Origin: Candidatus Pantoea soli
GTDB lineage: Bacteria; Pseudomonadota; Gammaproteobacteria; Enterobacterales; Enterobacteriaceae
Direction: 5' to 3'
Length of the DNA stretch: 64,000 bases
NCBI RefSeq assembly: GCF_007833795.1
Contig: NZ_CP032703.1
Span: forward strand, 62,001-126,000
Shown here: one piece after another, positions 33,808 to 42,644 of the stretch
Position numbering within the stretch: position 1 is the stretch's first letter
How the letters are laid out: every line of letters begins with the position of its first letter
Position numbers and translations under genes: made by a program
The notes under the pieces: model-generated
Told to the model about the DNA's origin: nothing
The model's database searches: none
Seen by the model: the letters and a program-made list of their open reading frames with translations, nothing else

Positions 33808-34749
33808 ATGATGGCCGATCTCTCTGCTGCGCTGCTGCTGTTCTCTCTGCTGATGTATCTGGCGCTGGATGGCACCGATCTGGGAACCGGCATGCTGTTT
33901 TATTGCTTCGATCAGCCGCAGCAGCGGCAGTGGATGGCTCATACGCTGCTGCCGGTCTGGGATGCCAATGAAACCTGGCTGGTTCTGCTGGCGGGCGGCA
34001 TGCTGGCGCTGTTCCCGCCGCTTTACAGTCTGCTGCTGCACACGCTGATGCTGCCGCTGATGCTGTTTTTGCTGGCGCTTTTTCTGCGGGCGCTGGCGCT
34101 GGCTTACCGGGCGCAGGTGCACACCACCTTTCAGCGCTGGCTGGACCGGCTGATGATCGTAAGTTCGCTGCTGGCCGCGTTTTTACCCGGCTGGATCAGC
34201 GGCGTGATTCTGGTGTCGCGTCCGCCGGTGGGGATTGTGCCGGACCTGTCGCTAACGCCGCTGCTGTGCGGTGTGGGACTGGTGGCGATTGATATTGTCA
34301 TGGGCTGCTGCTGGCTGTGCTGGCGGCTGGGCGAGCCGCTGGTGGAGCGAGCGCGTACGCTGTGTACGCTGTGGTGGACCCTTGCGCTGGCCTGCTTTGT
34401 TGCCGTCCTGCTGCTGGAACCCGCGCTGTGGCAGCAAAGCTGGCAGCGCTGGCCAGGAAAAATTCTGCTCAGCGTGCTGCCGCTGCTGTGGCTGGCCCAG
34501 CTGGTCGCCCTGTGGCGTGAAGCGATGGTCACGCTGTTAATGCTGACGCTGCTCACCATTGGCGTGGTGGTCGGCGCGCTGGCCTGCGGTTTATATCCCT
34601 GGCTGCTGCCCGGCCAGCTGGCCATTCAGCAGCAGGCTGCCTCGCCGGTCACGCAGGGCTTTGTCCTGACCGGGATGGTCATTCTGCTGCCGCTGACGCT
34701 GCTGTATCACAGCTGGTCATTCTGGGTGTTCAAGCGGCATCCGCACTGA
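33808..34749 (+). CDS. cioB: cytochrome bd-type (CIO-like) oxidase subunit II
   Basis: 313 residues, shorter than E. coli CydB (379). The N-terminal signature is intact: LALDGTDLGTGMLFYCFDQPQQRQWMAHTLLPVWDANETWLVLLAGGMLALFPPLYSLLLH. About eight helices follow, ending in a HSWSFWVFKRH tail. Two adjacent ATGs (33808, 33811) follow a GAGGA site 10 bases after the cioA stop. No CydX/CbdX-like small frame follows; the convergent gene ends 4 bases later. It completes the operon formate dehydrogenase-DUF1641-oxidase. Confidence 0.92.
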   Translation: MMADLSAALLLFSLLMYLALDGTDLGTGMLFYCFDQPQQRQWMAHTLLPVWDANETWLVLLAGGMLALFPPLYSLLLHTLMLPLMLFLLALFLRALALAYRAQVHTTFQRWLDRLMIVSSLLAAFLPGWISGVILVSRPPVGIVPDLSLTPLLCGVGLVAIDIVMGCCWLCWRLGEPLVERARTLCTLWWTLALACFVAVLLLEPALWQQSWQRWPGKILLSVLPLLWLAQLVALWREAMVTLLMLTLLTIGVVVGALACGLYPWLLPGQLAIQQQAASPVTQGFVLTGMVILLPLTLLYHSWSFWVFKRHPH

Positions 34750-34753
34750 GCCG

Positions 34754-35905
34754 CTACGGCGACGGCGGAATCGGCAGAAACAGCGTGCCGCTGAAGGGGA
34801 TGGGCAGAAAATCGCGGAACATCGTCTCCAGCGTTTGCTGCGGATCCACGTCGGCAAACAGCGCTGGATAGAGCGTCTTCGCCATGAACTCGGTGACGGC
34901 GATGTGCCACGGACTGAGATAGAAGTTCATCCAGATCGCAGCCGCGTGCCCATTATGCAGCGCCTTCAGCGTGCGTAACCCATTTTGCCGGGCAGTCAGC
35001 TGGCGGAAGCTGGCGATGGTTGCGTCCGGTGCCACCTCCGGCCCCAGTTTGAGTAATCCCTGCGCGTCGTTCCCCGCAAAACCGGTGGCAAAGTAATAGT
35101 CCGGCTGCGCCGCAATCACCGCTTCTTCATTCAGCCGGCCAAATACGCCGTGCTGCGTTGCGCTGGCAATGTTTTTTCCGCCGGCAACGTTCAGCAATTC
35201 GCCGAGACTGCCGTTGATTGCGGTGACACAGCACTCATTGCGCCGGCCCAGATGCAGCTGCAGGAGCACCGACGGCCGCGGACCCTGATAGTGGGCCAGC
35301 CGCTCGCGGATCACCTGCAGGTGGGCATCATAGAAATGATTAAAGGCCTGCGCCCGCGCCTGCTGGTTAAACACTTCGCCAAAAATTTCCACGCTGCGCC
35401 GGGTGTTTTTCAGCAGATGCACGCGTAAATCGACTTTTACCACCGGGATGTGCGCCGCTTTCAGCATACGCACCAGGCGCAGATCGGCATCATCATAGCG
35501 TGCCAGTGACGGCAGAATGACCACGTCCGGGCGCAGCGCCAGCAGCTGTTCCGGATTGATCGCCTCCGGCCCGCCCGTTCCCAGCGCCGGGATTTTCAGC
35601 ATCTGCGGGAAACGGCGGGCAAACAGATTCCATGTCTGGCTGTCGTACTTTTGCAGATCGCGCGGCCAGGCAATGATACGCCGGAACGGATCGTCCGGCT
35701 CCAGTAGCGCCAGGGTATACAGCATCCGGCTTTCACCCAGTACGATACGCTGCGGCTGGTCCGGAATGATCACCTGATTGCCATCGATATCGGTGACGGT
35801 TTTCGCCAGCGCCGCGCCGCTTAAGAGCAGCCACAGCACAGCACAGCAGCGCGGCAGCGGCTTCAGCCACCCACGCGCACGGCGCAATATGGCACTAGAA
35901 TTCAA
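34754..35905 (-). CDS. iron-siderophore ABC transporter substrate-binding protein (TTG start)
   Basis: 383 residues with an N-terminal signal peptide (basic RRARGWLKPLPR, hydrophobic CAVLWLLLSGAALA, cleavage before KTVTD) and the class III periplasmic-binding fold: VTDIDGNQVIIPDQPQRIVLGESRMLYTLALL, PEQLLALRPDVVILPS and FGRLNEEAVIAAQPDYYFA. It would carry a ferric siderophore across the periplasm. A TTG at 35903-35905 with a GGAGG site 6 bases upstream is the best start; it overlaps the end of the receptor gene by 11 bases, so the two are translationally coupled. No permease or ATPase gene follows. Confidence 0.85.
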   Translation of the reverse strand: MNSSAILRRARGWLKPLPRCCAVLWLLLSGAALAKTVTDIDGNQVIIPDQPQRIVLGESRMLYTLALLEPDDPFRRIIAWPRDLQKYDSQTWNLFARRFPQMLKIPALGTGGPEAINPEQLLALRPDVVILPSLARYDDADLRLVRMLKAAHIPVVKVDLRVHLLKNTRRSVEIFGEVFNQQARAQAFNHFYDAHLQVIRERLAHYQGPRPSVLLQLHLGRRNECCVTAINGSLGELLNVAGGKNIASATQHGVFGRLNEEAVIAAQPDYYFATGFAGNDAQGLLKLGPEVAPDATIASFRQLTARQNGLRTLKALHNGHAAAIWMNFYLSPWHIAVTEFMAKTLYPALFADVDPQQTLETMFRDFLPIPFSGTLFLPIPPSP

Positions 35906-38024
35906 CGCTTGCCTCCACCATCAGGTTACGGGTTTCGCCTTCCCGCACGCGCAGGTTGCCGCCGCTGGAAGTGTAGTAGTGCTTGTTGAACAGATTATTC
36001 AGGTTCAGCCGGAGCCGGGTTTTGTTGCCATACAGCGTGTTATTCCAGGCAATAAAGCTATCCGCCACCACGTAATCCGGCAGGGTAAAGCTGTTTTCCG
36101 GATCGCCCGCGCGGCTGCCAACGTAGCGCGCGCCGCCGCCAAGGCGGAAATCGCCCGGAATGCCGGGCACGGAGAGGTTATGGCTCAGATAGAGCGCACC
36201 GGCGTGGCGGGGCGCATTCTGCAGGCGGTTACCGTTGTTAGCGGCATTCACGCCGTCATCAACAATTTCGGCTTTATCGTAGCTGTAGCTGGCGCTGAGA
36301 TCCCAGTCCGGCAGGATTTCCCCATTGAGTTCAAACTCGGCACCGCTGGAGCGCGCTTTATTAATGGCCCGCGTGTTACCGTTGATGTTCAGCGACATAT
36401 CGCGTTCGTCAATACGGTACAGCGCCACGCTGGCGAACAGCTTCGGTGCGATTTGCCATTTGCTGCCCGCTTCCCATGTGGTGCCCTGTTCCGGTTTGCC
36501 GACGTGACCATTGTCATCCACATCCGCAGACGGCGTGAAGGAGCGACTGACGCTGGTATAAAGCGAAATGTCCGGCGTGATCTTGTAGATCAACCCGGCC
36601 TGCGGCAGGAATTTGTTGCCTTCGCTGTCCAGCGTTTGTACCACCGGATTCACGCCTTTTGAAGCGCGCTGCTCATAGTGCTGATAGCGTCCGCCGACCA
36701 CTGCGATCCAGTCATCTGTCAGGCTGATACTGTCTTTGGCATAGAGTGAGCGACTGTGAATGCGGTTGAGCAGGTTGGCGTTTGCACGGTTTTCTGTGCT
36801 GCTGTTGAGCTGCGGCGACAGCCGATCGTACTGTGGGTCAAAGAAAGTGAAAGCGGTATTGGCTTTGCCCTGGTACTGATGCGCACGATACGTCTGATTC
36901 ATTTCATAATCGGTGCCCAGCACCAGATTGTGCGTCATCCCCAGCCACTGCGGTGAACCGGTCACATCCCACGCCAGATAGCGGGTTTTATGGTTAAAGC
37001 CGCGATTGGCGTCAGCCCGGCGCGTGACTACGCCCGTGGTCGGATTAATGGCCGTGACGCGCACTTCATTGTTGTCATACTGCCGCTGATTCCAGCCCAG
37101 CGTCATGCGCGTGCTCCAGACATCGTTAAACTGCCAGTCGTAGTGCGCGTTCAGCGTTTTATTGTGCCCCCAGGCGTGATTGGTTTTGTCATCCAGACGA
37201 TCTTTATAGCCAATATCCAGCGGCTTACCGTTGATAAACGCCGTACCGCGATCGTAGGGAATATCGTACTGATAATCTGCATAACTGATCAGGAAACTGG
37301 CTTTCTCACCAAACCACTGCAGTGACGGCGCGATCAGCGTGTGCTTATCACTGCCGAAACTGCGCCAGTAATCCTGACGCTGTTTTTCCGCAATCAGGCG
37401 AAAAGCCAGACCATTGCCCAGCGGGCCGGTGATGTCCACCGTGCCGGCACTGCCGCCTTCGCTGGCGGCGCGGCCGCTGACCCGGGTATGCCAGCTGTAC
37501 TGCGGCTTTTTGCTCACCACATTGATAACGCCGCCCGGATTCTGAATACCGTAGAGTAATGACGCTGAGCCTTTCAGCACTTCAACCCGTTCAGTGGTGG
37601 CGTCGAAATTGAGCCCCTGACTGCTGCGCACCCCATCGCGGTACACCGAACCATCGGAATTGCTGCCAAAGCCACGGCGCACAAAGCCATCTTCGGTCCC
37701 GGCCAGGGTGTTCCCTTCACTGACGCCGCTCACAAAGCGCATCGCATCGGCCAGACTGGCGGCCTGATAATCATCTAACTGCTGGCGGGTGACCACGCTG
37801 ACCGATTGCACATCATCGACGCGCGCCGTCGGGATTTTGCTGCTGACCGAACTGGTGGCGGCGCTATAGCCGTCAGCATCACGGCTGTCTGCTGCGCTCA
37901 CCGTCAGCGTTTCGTCTGTGTCGGCCGCGACGGCGCTGAAGACGCTGACGCTGTAAAGTGCGGCGATCATCGCCGGACGGTGTCGAAACTTTGCCGTAAA
38001 GGGCTTGTCGTTATGCATTCTCAT
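35895..38024 (-). CDS. TonB-dependent siderophore receptor (FhuA/FoxA-like subgroup)
   Basis: About 709 residues. A signal peptide ends near SVFSAVAA, then a TonB box (DETLTVSA) and a plug domain: IPTARVDDVQSVSVVTRQQLDDYQAASLADAMRFVSGV, RGFGSNSDGSVYRDGVR, ERVEVLKGSASLLYGIQNPGGVINVVSKKP. The beta-barrel ends NLFNKHYYTSSGGNLRVREGETRNLMVEASVEF with the terminal Phe needed for BAM assembly. ATG 38024 is preferred over the TTG before it. The plug is of the hydroxamate siderophore-receptor type. A Fur-like box lies upstream and a binding-protein gene overlaps the 3' end. The exact ligand cannot be named. Confidence 0.9.
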   Translation of the reverse strand: MRMHNDKPFTAKFRHRPAMIAALYSVSVFSAVAADTDETLTVSAADSRDADGYSAATSSVSSKIPTARVDDVQSVSVVTRQQLDDYQAASLADAMRFVSGVSEGNTLAGTEDGFVRRGFGSNSDGSVYRDGVRSSQGLNFDATTERVEVLKGSASLLYGIQNPGGVINVVSKKPQYSWHTRVSGRAASEGGSAGTVDITGPLGNGLAFRLIAEKQRQDYWRSFGSDKHTLIAPSLQWFGEKASFLISYADYQYDIPYDRGTAFINGKPLDIGYKDRLDDKTNHAWGHNKTLNAHYDWQFNDVWSTRMTLGWNQRQYDNNEVRVTAINPTTGVVTRRADANRGFNHKTRYLAWDVTGSPQWLGMTHNLVLGTDYEMNQTYRAHQYQGKANTAFTFFDPQYDRLSPQLNSSTENRANANLLNRIHSRSLYAKDSISLTDDWIAVVGGRYQHYEQRASKGVNPVVQTLDSEGNKFLPQAGLIYKITPDISLYTSVSRSFTPSADVDDNGHVGKPEQGTTWEAGSKWQIAPKLFASVALYRIDERDMSLNINGNTRAINKARSSGAEFELNGEILPDWDLSASYSYDKAEIVDDGVNAANNGNRLQNAPRHAGALYLSHNLSVPGIPGDFRLGGGARYVGSRAGDPENSFTLPDYVVADSFIAWNNTLYGNKTRLRLNLNNLFNKHYYTSSGGNLRVREGETRNLMVEASVEF

Positions 38025-38401
38025 CAAACCTGGTGTCAGGCGGGAGACCGGGCTCCACGCAGAGGCTGGCAGTTAACAGGGCTCTGCGGCGGTTGCCGGC
38101 AGCAGAGCGCAACATCGGTCAGCGCAAAAACGCGACTAAGATGTAATTGAGAATCATTCAAACATGAAAAAATGTAGTAGTAAACGGAAATGATCGCGGG
38201 AATACTACAGCGTTCTGGCGGATAACATAGCGCGGTGGATTTTACATAAAATATTTTTTATCAATAATATATATGGATTATTTTCACAGTAATTTGCGAC
38301 GCAACGCGGAGCATTAACGGAATCCCTGACATAATAAGGGGATTTTTTACTACAGCGGCGCACGTCATTTTGCGCCGTGGAACCGATCAGGGGCGATGCT
38401 G
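38025..38401. other. divergent intergenic region, receptor / RpiR regulator
   Basis: 377 bases, AT-rich from 38160 to 38290, holding the Fur-like box at 38143-38161 and presumably both promoters. No supported gene; a 69-codon minus frame (38205-38414) has no ribosome site and overlaps the regulator start. Confidence 0.45.
38143..38161 (-). promoter_or_regulatory. Fur box of the receptor/binding-protein operon
   Basis: GTAATTGAGAATCATTCAA agrees with the 19-base Fur consensus (GATAATGATAATCATTATC) at 12 positions by eye, with the core GAGAATCATT intact. It lies about 120 bases upstream of the receptor start, so iron repression is expected. Confidence 0.65.
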
Positions 38402-39289
38402 ATGAGCAATACAAGAATTAAACAGCGGGTTGATGTGCTGGGCGACCGCTACCGTGCCCGGGCGGCCTCCCTCTCACCCAGCCTGCAGGCGGTGGCGCGT
38501 TACCTGCATGAGCACCGCGAACAGATTGTTGATGCCACCGCGATGGATATCGCGCAGGCGACCGGCACGTCTGATGCCACGGTGGTACGCACCGTGCAGG
38601 CGCTGGGGTTTGCCGGACTGCGCGATCTGAAAACCACGCTTGCCAGCTGGTTTGGACCGGCGCTGAACGCCGAAGAAAAAATGAGCGCCACCGTCGGCGA
38701 TCTTGCGTGTGATATTCATTCCGGCATCGATTTTGTGCTGGGCGGCCATCAGCGTGCCTGTGAAACGCTGGCTGAACCGCAGAATCGTCAGGCCGTGGCC
38801 GAAGCGGTTTCGCTGCTGATCGCCGCGCGGCAGGTCGCTATTTTTGGCATTAACGCCTCCGGGATTCTGGCTGAATACAGCGCCCGCCTGTTCACCCGCA
38901 TCGGCATTCCCGCTGTGACGCTGAACCGCGCCGGCATCGCGCTGGCGGAACAGCTGATTGCGCTGCAACGCGGCGATGTGCTGATTATGATGGCGCAACA
39001 ATCCGCACACCGCGAAGGGCTGACCACGTTGAAAGAGGCGAAACGGCTGGGTATGCCGGTGATATTGCTGACACATGCGCTGGATTCTGCCTTTGCCCGC
39101 CAGGCTGACGTGGTGATTAACGTGCCGCGCGGCGGGGAGAACGGGCGGATGCCGCTGCATGGGACCGTGCTGGTTTGCCTGGAAATGCTGATCCTTTCCG
39201 TGGCTTCAGCCACCGCCGGGCGCAGCGTCAAAACCCTTAAACGTATTCAGGATTTAAATCGCTCTCTGAAGTCGGCCGCGAAAAAATAG
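38402..39289 (+). CDS. MurR/RpiR-family transcriptional regulator
   Basis: About 295 residues. The N-terminal RpiR helix-turn-helix domain (LSPSLQAVARYLHEHREQIVDATAMDIAQATGTSDATVVRTVQALGFAGLRDLKTTLA) is followed by a SIS sugar-phosphate-binding domain (ARQVAIFGINASGILAEYSARLFTRIG, GDVLIMMAQQSAHREGLTTLKEAKRLGMPVILLTHALDSAFARQADVVINVP). Such proteins repress or activate sugar or sugar-phosphate genes. No sugar catabolic gene is adjacent, so the target is unknown. The ATG at 38402 fits the AGGGG site better than the ATG two codons upstream. Confidence 0.88.
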   Translation: MSNTRIKQRVDVLGDRYRARAASLSPSLQAVARYLHEHREQIVDATAMDIAQATGTSDATVVRTVQALGFAGLRDLKTTLASWFGPALNAEEKMSATVGDLACDIHSGIDFVLGGHQRACETLAEPQNRQAVAEAVSLLIAARQVAIFGINASGILAEYSARLFTRIGIPAVTLNRAGIALAEQLIALQRGDVLIMMAQQSAHREGLTTLKEAKRLGMPVILLTHALDSAFARQADVVINVPRGGENGRMPLHGTVLVCLEMLILSVASATAGRSVKTLKRIQDLNRSLKSAAKK

Positions 39290-39362
39290 CGCCGCTCGCA
39301 CGGTGTCAGTACCGGGCCGACCGCGCGGGCGATAGTGCCGGGCCAGACAACATAAAGATTGG

Positions 39363-39392
39363 TTGCACCCGCCAGCCAATTGCTTTTATATT
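39363..39392 (+). promoter_or_regulatory. sigma-70 promoter of the alpha/beta hydrolase gene
   Basis: TTGCAC (39363-39368) and TATATT (39387-39392) are separated by 18 bases. The predicted transcript start falls inside the palindromic operator that begins two bases after the -10 box. Confidence 0.55.
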
Positions 39393-39393
39393 C

Positions 39394-39411
39394 AGGAAAC
39401 GATCATTTCCT
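39394..39411. promoter_or_regulatory. palindromic operator AGGAAA-N6-TTTCCT (site 1 of 3)
   Basis: AGGAAACGATCATTTCCT sits directly after the -10 box of the hydrolase promoter, the classical place for a repressor. Confidence 0.65.
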
Positions 39412-39474
39412 AAATCGACACGCTGGCTTGCAGCGTTCGCCATCCGCGCCACCGCGGTCAGCTTTTGCCGATTA

Positions 39475-39492
39475 AGGAAACAAACATTTCCT
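39475..39492. promoter_or_regulatory. palindromic operator AGGAAA-N6-TTTCCT (site 2 of 3)
   Basis: AGGAAACAAACATTTCCT has the same half sites and spacer length as the copy 81 bases upstream and ends about 20 bases before the hydrolase start codon. The spacing of roughly eight helical turns would allow two bound dimers on one face. Confidence 0.65.
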
Positions 39493-39511
39493 GTTTAAAA
39501 AGGAGCACACG

Positions 39512-40426
39512 ATGTCTTTGTCTGCTGTAACGCCTGCTGCCCGCTGGTCAGCGCCGGTTGACGCTCTGCCCACCTTTTCTCATGCCTATGCCACGGTAGA
39601 GGGCGTGCGTCTGCACTATGTCAGCGGCGGCAACCCGCAGGCGGAGACGCTGGTGCTGCTGGCCGGTTTCCCGCAAAGCTGGTTTGCATGGCGAAAAGTG
39701 ATGGCGCAGCTGGCCGATCGCTTTTTTATCATCGCGCCGGATTTGCCCGGCCAGGGGGATTCCGACAAGCCGCTGACGGGTTACGACACCGATGCGCTGG
39801 CCGAAAAAGTGCAGGGATTACTGCAGCAGCTTGGCGTCAGCCGCTATTACCTCGCGGCGCATGATGTCGGGGCGTGGGTCGCCTGGCCCTATGCCATGCG
39901 CTATCGCCAGCAGGTGAGGAAACTGGCTTTACTGGATGCCGGCATTCCCGGCGTGACGCTACCGGAAGCGCTGCCCGTTACGCCGGACAACGCCTGGAAA
40001 ACCTGGCATTTTGCGTTTCATCTGCAGCCGGATTTGCCGGAAGGACTGATTGCCGGGCGGGAGGCGCTCTATCTGACGTGGTTCCTGAAGCGTAAAGCGG
40101 TCAGCCCGATGGTGTTTGGTGACGCGGAGATGGCGGAATACCTGCGTCTGCTGCGGCAGGATGGGGCGCTGCGTGCCGGACTGGCTCCCTATCGCGCCAT
40201 CAGCCAGTCCGCTGCGCAGAACCGGGCATGGTTGCAGACGCACGGCAGGTTGTCGCTGCCGCTGCTGGCTATCAGCGCCGATCAGGGATCCATCAGCGAT
40301 ATGGCACAGCCATTGCGTGCGGTTGCCGATTGCGTCAGTGGGATAACGCTGGCGCACTGCGGTCACTTTATCCCCGATGAGCAACCGCAGGCGCTGGCGG
40401 AGGCGCTGGCAGACATTTTTGCCTGA
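39512..40426 (+). CDS. alpha/beta-hydrolase (epoxide hydrolase/haloalkane dehalogenase-like)
   Basis: 304 residues with the alpha/beta-hydrolase core: LVLLAGFPQSWFAWRKVM (oxyanion GFP turn), APDLPGQGDSDKP, the nucleophile elbow AAHDVGAWVA with Asp in place of Ser, and a late LAHCGHFIPDEQP supplying the catalytic His. An Asp nucleophile with a Gly-Phe-Pro oxyanion loop is the pattern of epoxide hydrolases and dehalogenases. It has no signal peptide after the short N-terminal arm. An AAGGAG site precedes the ATG. Two AGGAAA-N6-TTTCCT palindromes bracket its leader, so expression is probably tightly repressed until a signal appears. Confidence 0.88.
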   Translation: MSLSAVTPAARWSAPVDALPTFSHAYATVEGVRLHYVSGGNPQAETLVLLAGFPQSWFAWRKVMAQLADRFFIIAPDLPGQGDSDKPLTGYDTDALAEKVQGLLQQLGVSRYYLAAHDVGAWVAWPYAMRYRQQVRKLALLDAGIPGVTLPEALPVTPDNAWKTWHFAFHLQPDLPEGLIAGREALYLTWFLKRKAVSPMVFGDAEMAEYLRLLRQDGALRAGLAPYRAISQSAAQNRAWLQTHGRLSLPLLAISADQGSISDMAQPLRAVADCVSGITLAHCGHFIPDEQPQALAEALADIFA

Positions 40427-40456
40427 ACCGGCGGGCTGCGATGCTGCGCCGCCGGT
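40427..40456. terminator. hairpin between convergent hydrolase and receptor genes
   Basis: ACCGGCGG (40427-40434) and CCGCCGGT (40449-40456) form an 8-bp stem between two converging genes. It begins right after the hydrolase stop codon and has no T tract. Confidence 0.5.
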
Positions 40457-40463
40457 GAGCGCA

Positions 40464-42644
40464 TCAGAATGACAGCGTGGCTCCCGCATAATAGGCGCGG
40501 CCCGGCTCGTTATAGGTAGACGCGCCGGCATTTTCGCGATAAATGCGTTTATCGAACAGGTTACTGATGCCGGCGTTGAGGCTGAGGTGACGGGTCATGG
40601 CGTAATTGAGGTTCACACCGGCCACGGCATAAGAGCCAATCTCGCGCCGGGACAGCCCGCGACGGCTTTCGAGACTGGTTTCTGCATATTGCCGTGGTTT
40701 CTGACGACCATACTGCGTCCAGTTAACCGTCGCGCTGAGATCGCGGGTTGCCTGCCACTCCAGCTGTGAGTTAAGCGTAAACGCCGGGATAACCGTCAGC
40801 GGATTGCCGGTTTTGCGGTTTTCTGAACGGAACATCCAGGTGCCATTGGTGCGCCAGGTTAATTGCTCGTCGATCAGCGGCACGGTCAGATTGCCTTCCA
40901 GCCCTTCGACAATCGCTTTGCCGCCGTTTTCCCAGCGCAGCAGGTTATAGTCACCGCTGCGGTTCACCGGAGTGGTACCGGAAACAATCTTGTTTTTGTA
41001 ATCGTTGCGGAACCAGGTGATACCGGCGACATAACCGGCGTGGCTATACTCCAGGCCTGCCTCTTTATTGATGCTGATTTCCGGATCGAGATCCTGATTG
41101 CCCAGCAGATAACAGTTTGTCAGCCCCGTCGGGCAGCCGTTGCCGCGCGTGGAGAGAATATAGCCTTTGGTTGACTGATAGAGGTTTGGCGCTTTAAACG
41201 CCCGCGCAATCCCTGCTTTCAGGGTGATATTGTCGCCCAGCGCCTGCGACAGGTTGAGTGAAGGGCTCCAGTTGGCACCAAACGCATCATGATAATCCAC
41301 GCGCAGGCCGGGAATGAGCTCCGTGGAATCCGTAGCGGCAATGTTATCTTCCAGATAAAGCGAACTTAGCGTCGCGCTGTGACGCGCGTTCCGCTGCCCG
41401 CCCTGATTTGACACATCACCAAAATCCACATTCGGGGCGCTGATGGCCTGCACCGACGCCGGATCGTTCAGCGTATCGCGGTTCCATTCTGCCCCCAGCG
41501 TAACGGTCTGTTCAGCCAGCAGCTGCAGCGGAACGTTGATCTCGCCACCGGCGCGATAGCTCTCAAGCCGGCTGGTAGAAAACGTCCGGCTGTTGATCAT
41601 CCCTTCCACGCTGCCGGCAGCGCCTTCACCCAGTCGCGTATTATGCGTTTTTTCATAATTAAAGCTGAGCTTCGAGGTGCCCCAGTCCCAGATGCCGTTA
41701 TGCGTCAGACCATAATTCTGGCGATACAGCCGGTTGGTTTCGCTGCCGTAAAGCGCCTCTACCAGCCCGCCTGCGCTATTGTTGCCGTTGCTGTTTTGCG
41801 TGTCACCGGCATAGATGTTGCCCTGACGGCTGTAGCCGTAGCTGAAATCGACAATCTGAGTCGGCGTGATTTTCCACGACAGCACGCCGTTGATGTCTTT
41901 ATTGCGCACGCCTTCACGTCCGGCGGCATAGGTGCCGTTCTGCGCCGTGTTGATATCCCAGGCATCGGCGTCGGTTTTATTCAGGTTGCCATAGAGACGC
42001 ATGGTCAGCGCCTCGCCGGCCAGCGGCCCGCTCAGATTGAAATTGGTACGGCGCGTGGCCCCCTCTTTGTTGTCTTCCGGCTGGCTGGTAAAAAGCGACA
42101 GCGCGCCATGCCAGTCGTTGGTCGGACGCTTCGTGATGATGTTCACCACGCCGCCCGCCGCACCGGAGCCGTAGCGCGCCGCTGCCGGGCCGCGGATCAC
42201 CTCAATGCGTTCCACCATTTCCACCGGCACCCAGTTGGTATCGCCGCGTGAATCGCGCTCACCGCGCCAGCTGTAACGCACCGCGTTACGCGACGTCGCC
42301 GGCACGCCATCAATCAGTACCAGCGTGTTCTCCGGCCCCATGCCGCGAATGTCAATCTGCCGCTGATTGCCCCGGCTGCCGCTGGCCCCGTTGCCGGTCA
42401 GGTTGACCCCCGGCATTTTGCGGATGATATCGGCCAGATCGTTCACCGGCGGGCTTTTTTTAATGTCATCGGCGGTGATGGTGGAGACGCCCGGCTGTTG
42501 TTTCAGCTCCTGCTCCGCTGTCACGATCATCGCTTCATCATCTGCCAGTTTCTCCGTTGGCTTGGTTGCTAACGCCGGTGAGGTGAGCAGGCTTGCCAGC
42601 ATCAGCGCCATCGGACGCGGTTTGCCACACGCAGTTACATTCAC
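40464..42644 (-). CDS. FepA/PfeA/IroN-type TonB-dependent catecholate siderophore receptor
   Basis: 726 residues from GTG 42644, which has an AGGGAGA site; longer readings of the frame (to 43184) are non-family. A signal peptide ends at SPALA, followed by a plug with EAMIVTAEQELKQQPGVSTITADDIKKSPPVNDLADIIRKMPGVNLTGNGASGSRGNQRQIDIRGMGPENTLVLIDGVPATSRNAVRYSWRGERDSRGDTNWVP, which is typical of FepA-like enterobactin receptors, and a barrel ending GRAYYAGATLSF. Two Cys in the loop GCPTGLTNC also occur in FepA-type receptors. It imports ferric catecholates with TonB energy. A strong Fur box lies upstream. Confidence 0.92.
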   Translation of the reverse strand: MNVTACGKPRPMALMLASLLTSPALATKPTEKLADDEAMIVTAEQELKQQPGVSTITADDIKKSPPVNDLADIIRKMPGVNLTGNGASGSRGNQRQIDIRGMGPENTLVLIDGVPATSRNAVRYSWRGERDSRGDTNWVPVEMVERIEVIRGPAAARYGSGAAGGVVNIITKRPTNDWHGALSLFTSQPEDNKEGATRRTNFNLSGPLAGEALTMRLYGNLNKTDADAWDINTAQNGTYAAGREGVRNKDINGVLSWKITPTQIVDFSYGYSRQGNIYAGDTQNSNGNNSAGGLVEALYGSETNRLYRQNYGLTHNGIWDWGTSKLSFNYEKTHNTRLGEGAAGSVEGMINSRTFSTSRLESYRAGGEINVPLQLLAEQTVTLGAEWNRDTLNDPASVQAISAPNVDFGDVSNQGGQRNARHSATLSSLYLEDNIAATDSTELIPGLRVDYHDAFGANWSPSLNLSQALGDNITLKAGIARAFKAPNLYQSTKGYILSTRGNGCPTGLTNCYLLGNQDLDPEISINKEAGLEYSHAGYVAGITWFRNDYKNKIVSGTTPVNRSGDYNLLRWENGGKAIVEGLEGNLTVPLIDEQLTWRTNGTWMFRSENRKTGNPLTVIPAFTLNSQLEWQATRDLSATVNWTQYGRQKPRQYAETSLESRRGLSRREIGSYAVAGVNLNYAMTRHLSLNAGISNLFDKRIYRENAGASTYNEPGRAYYAGATLSF

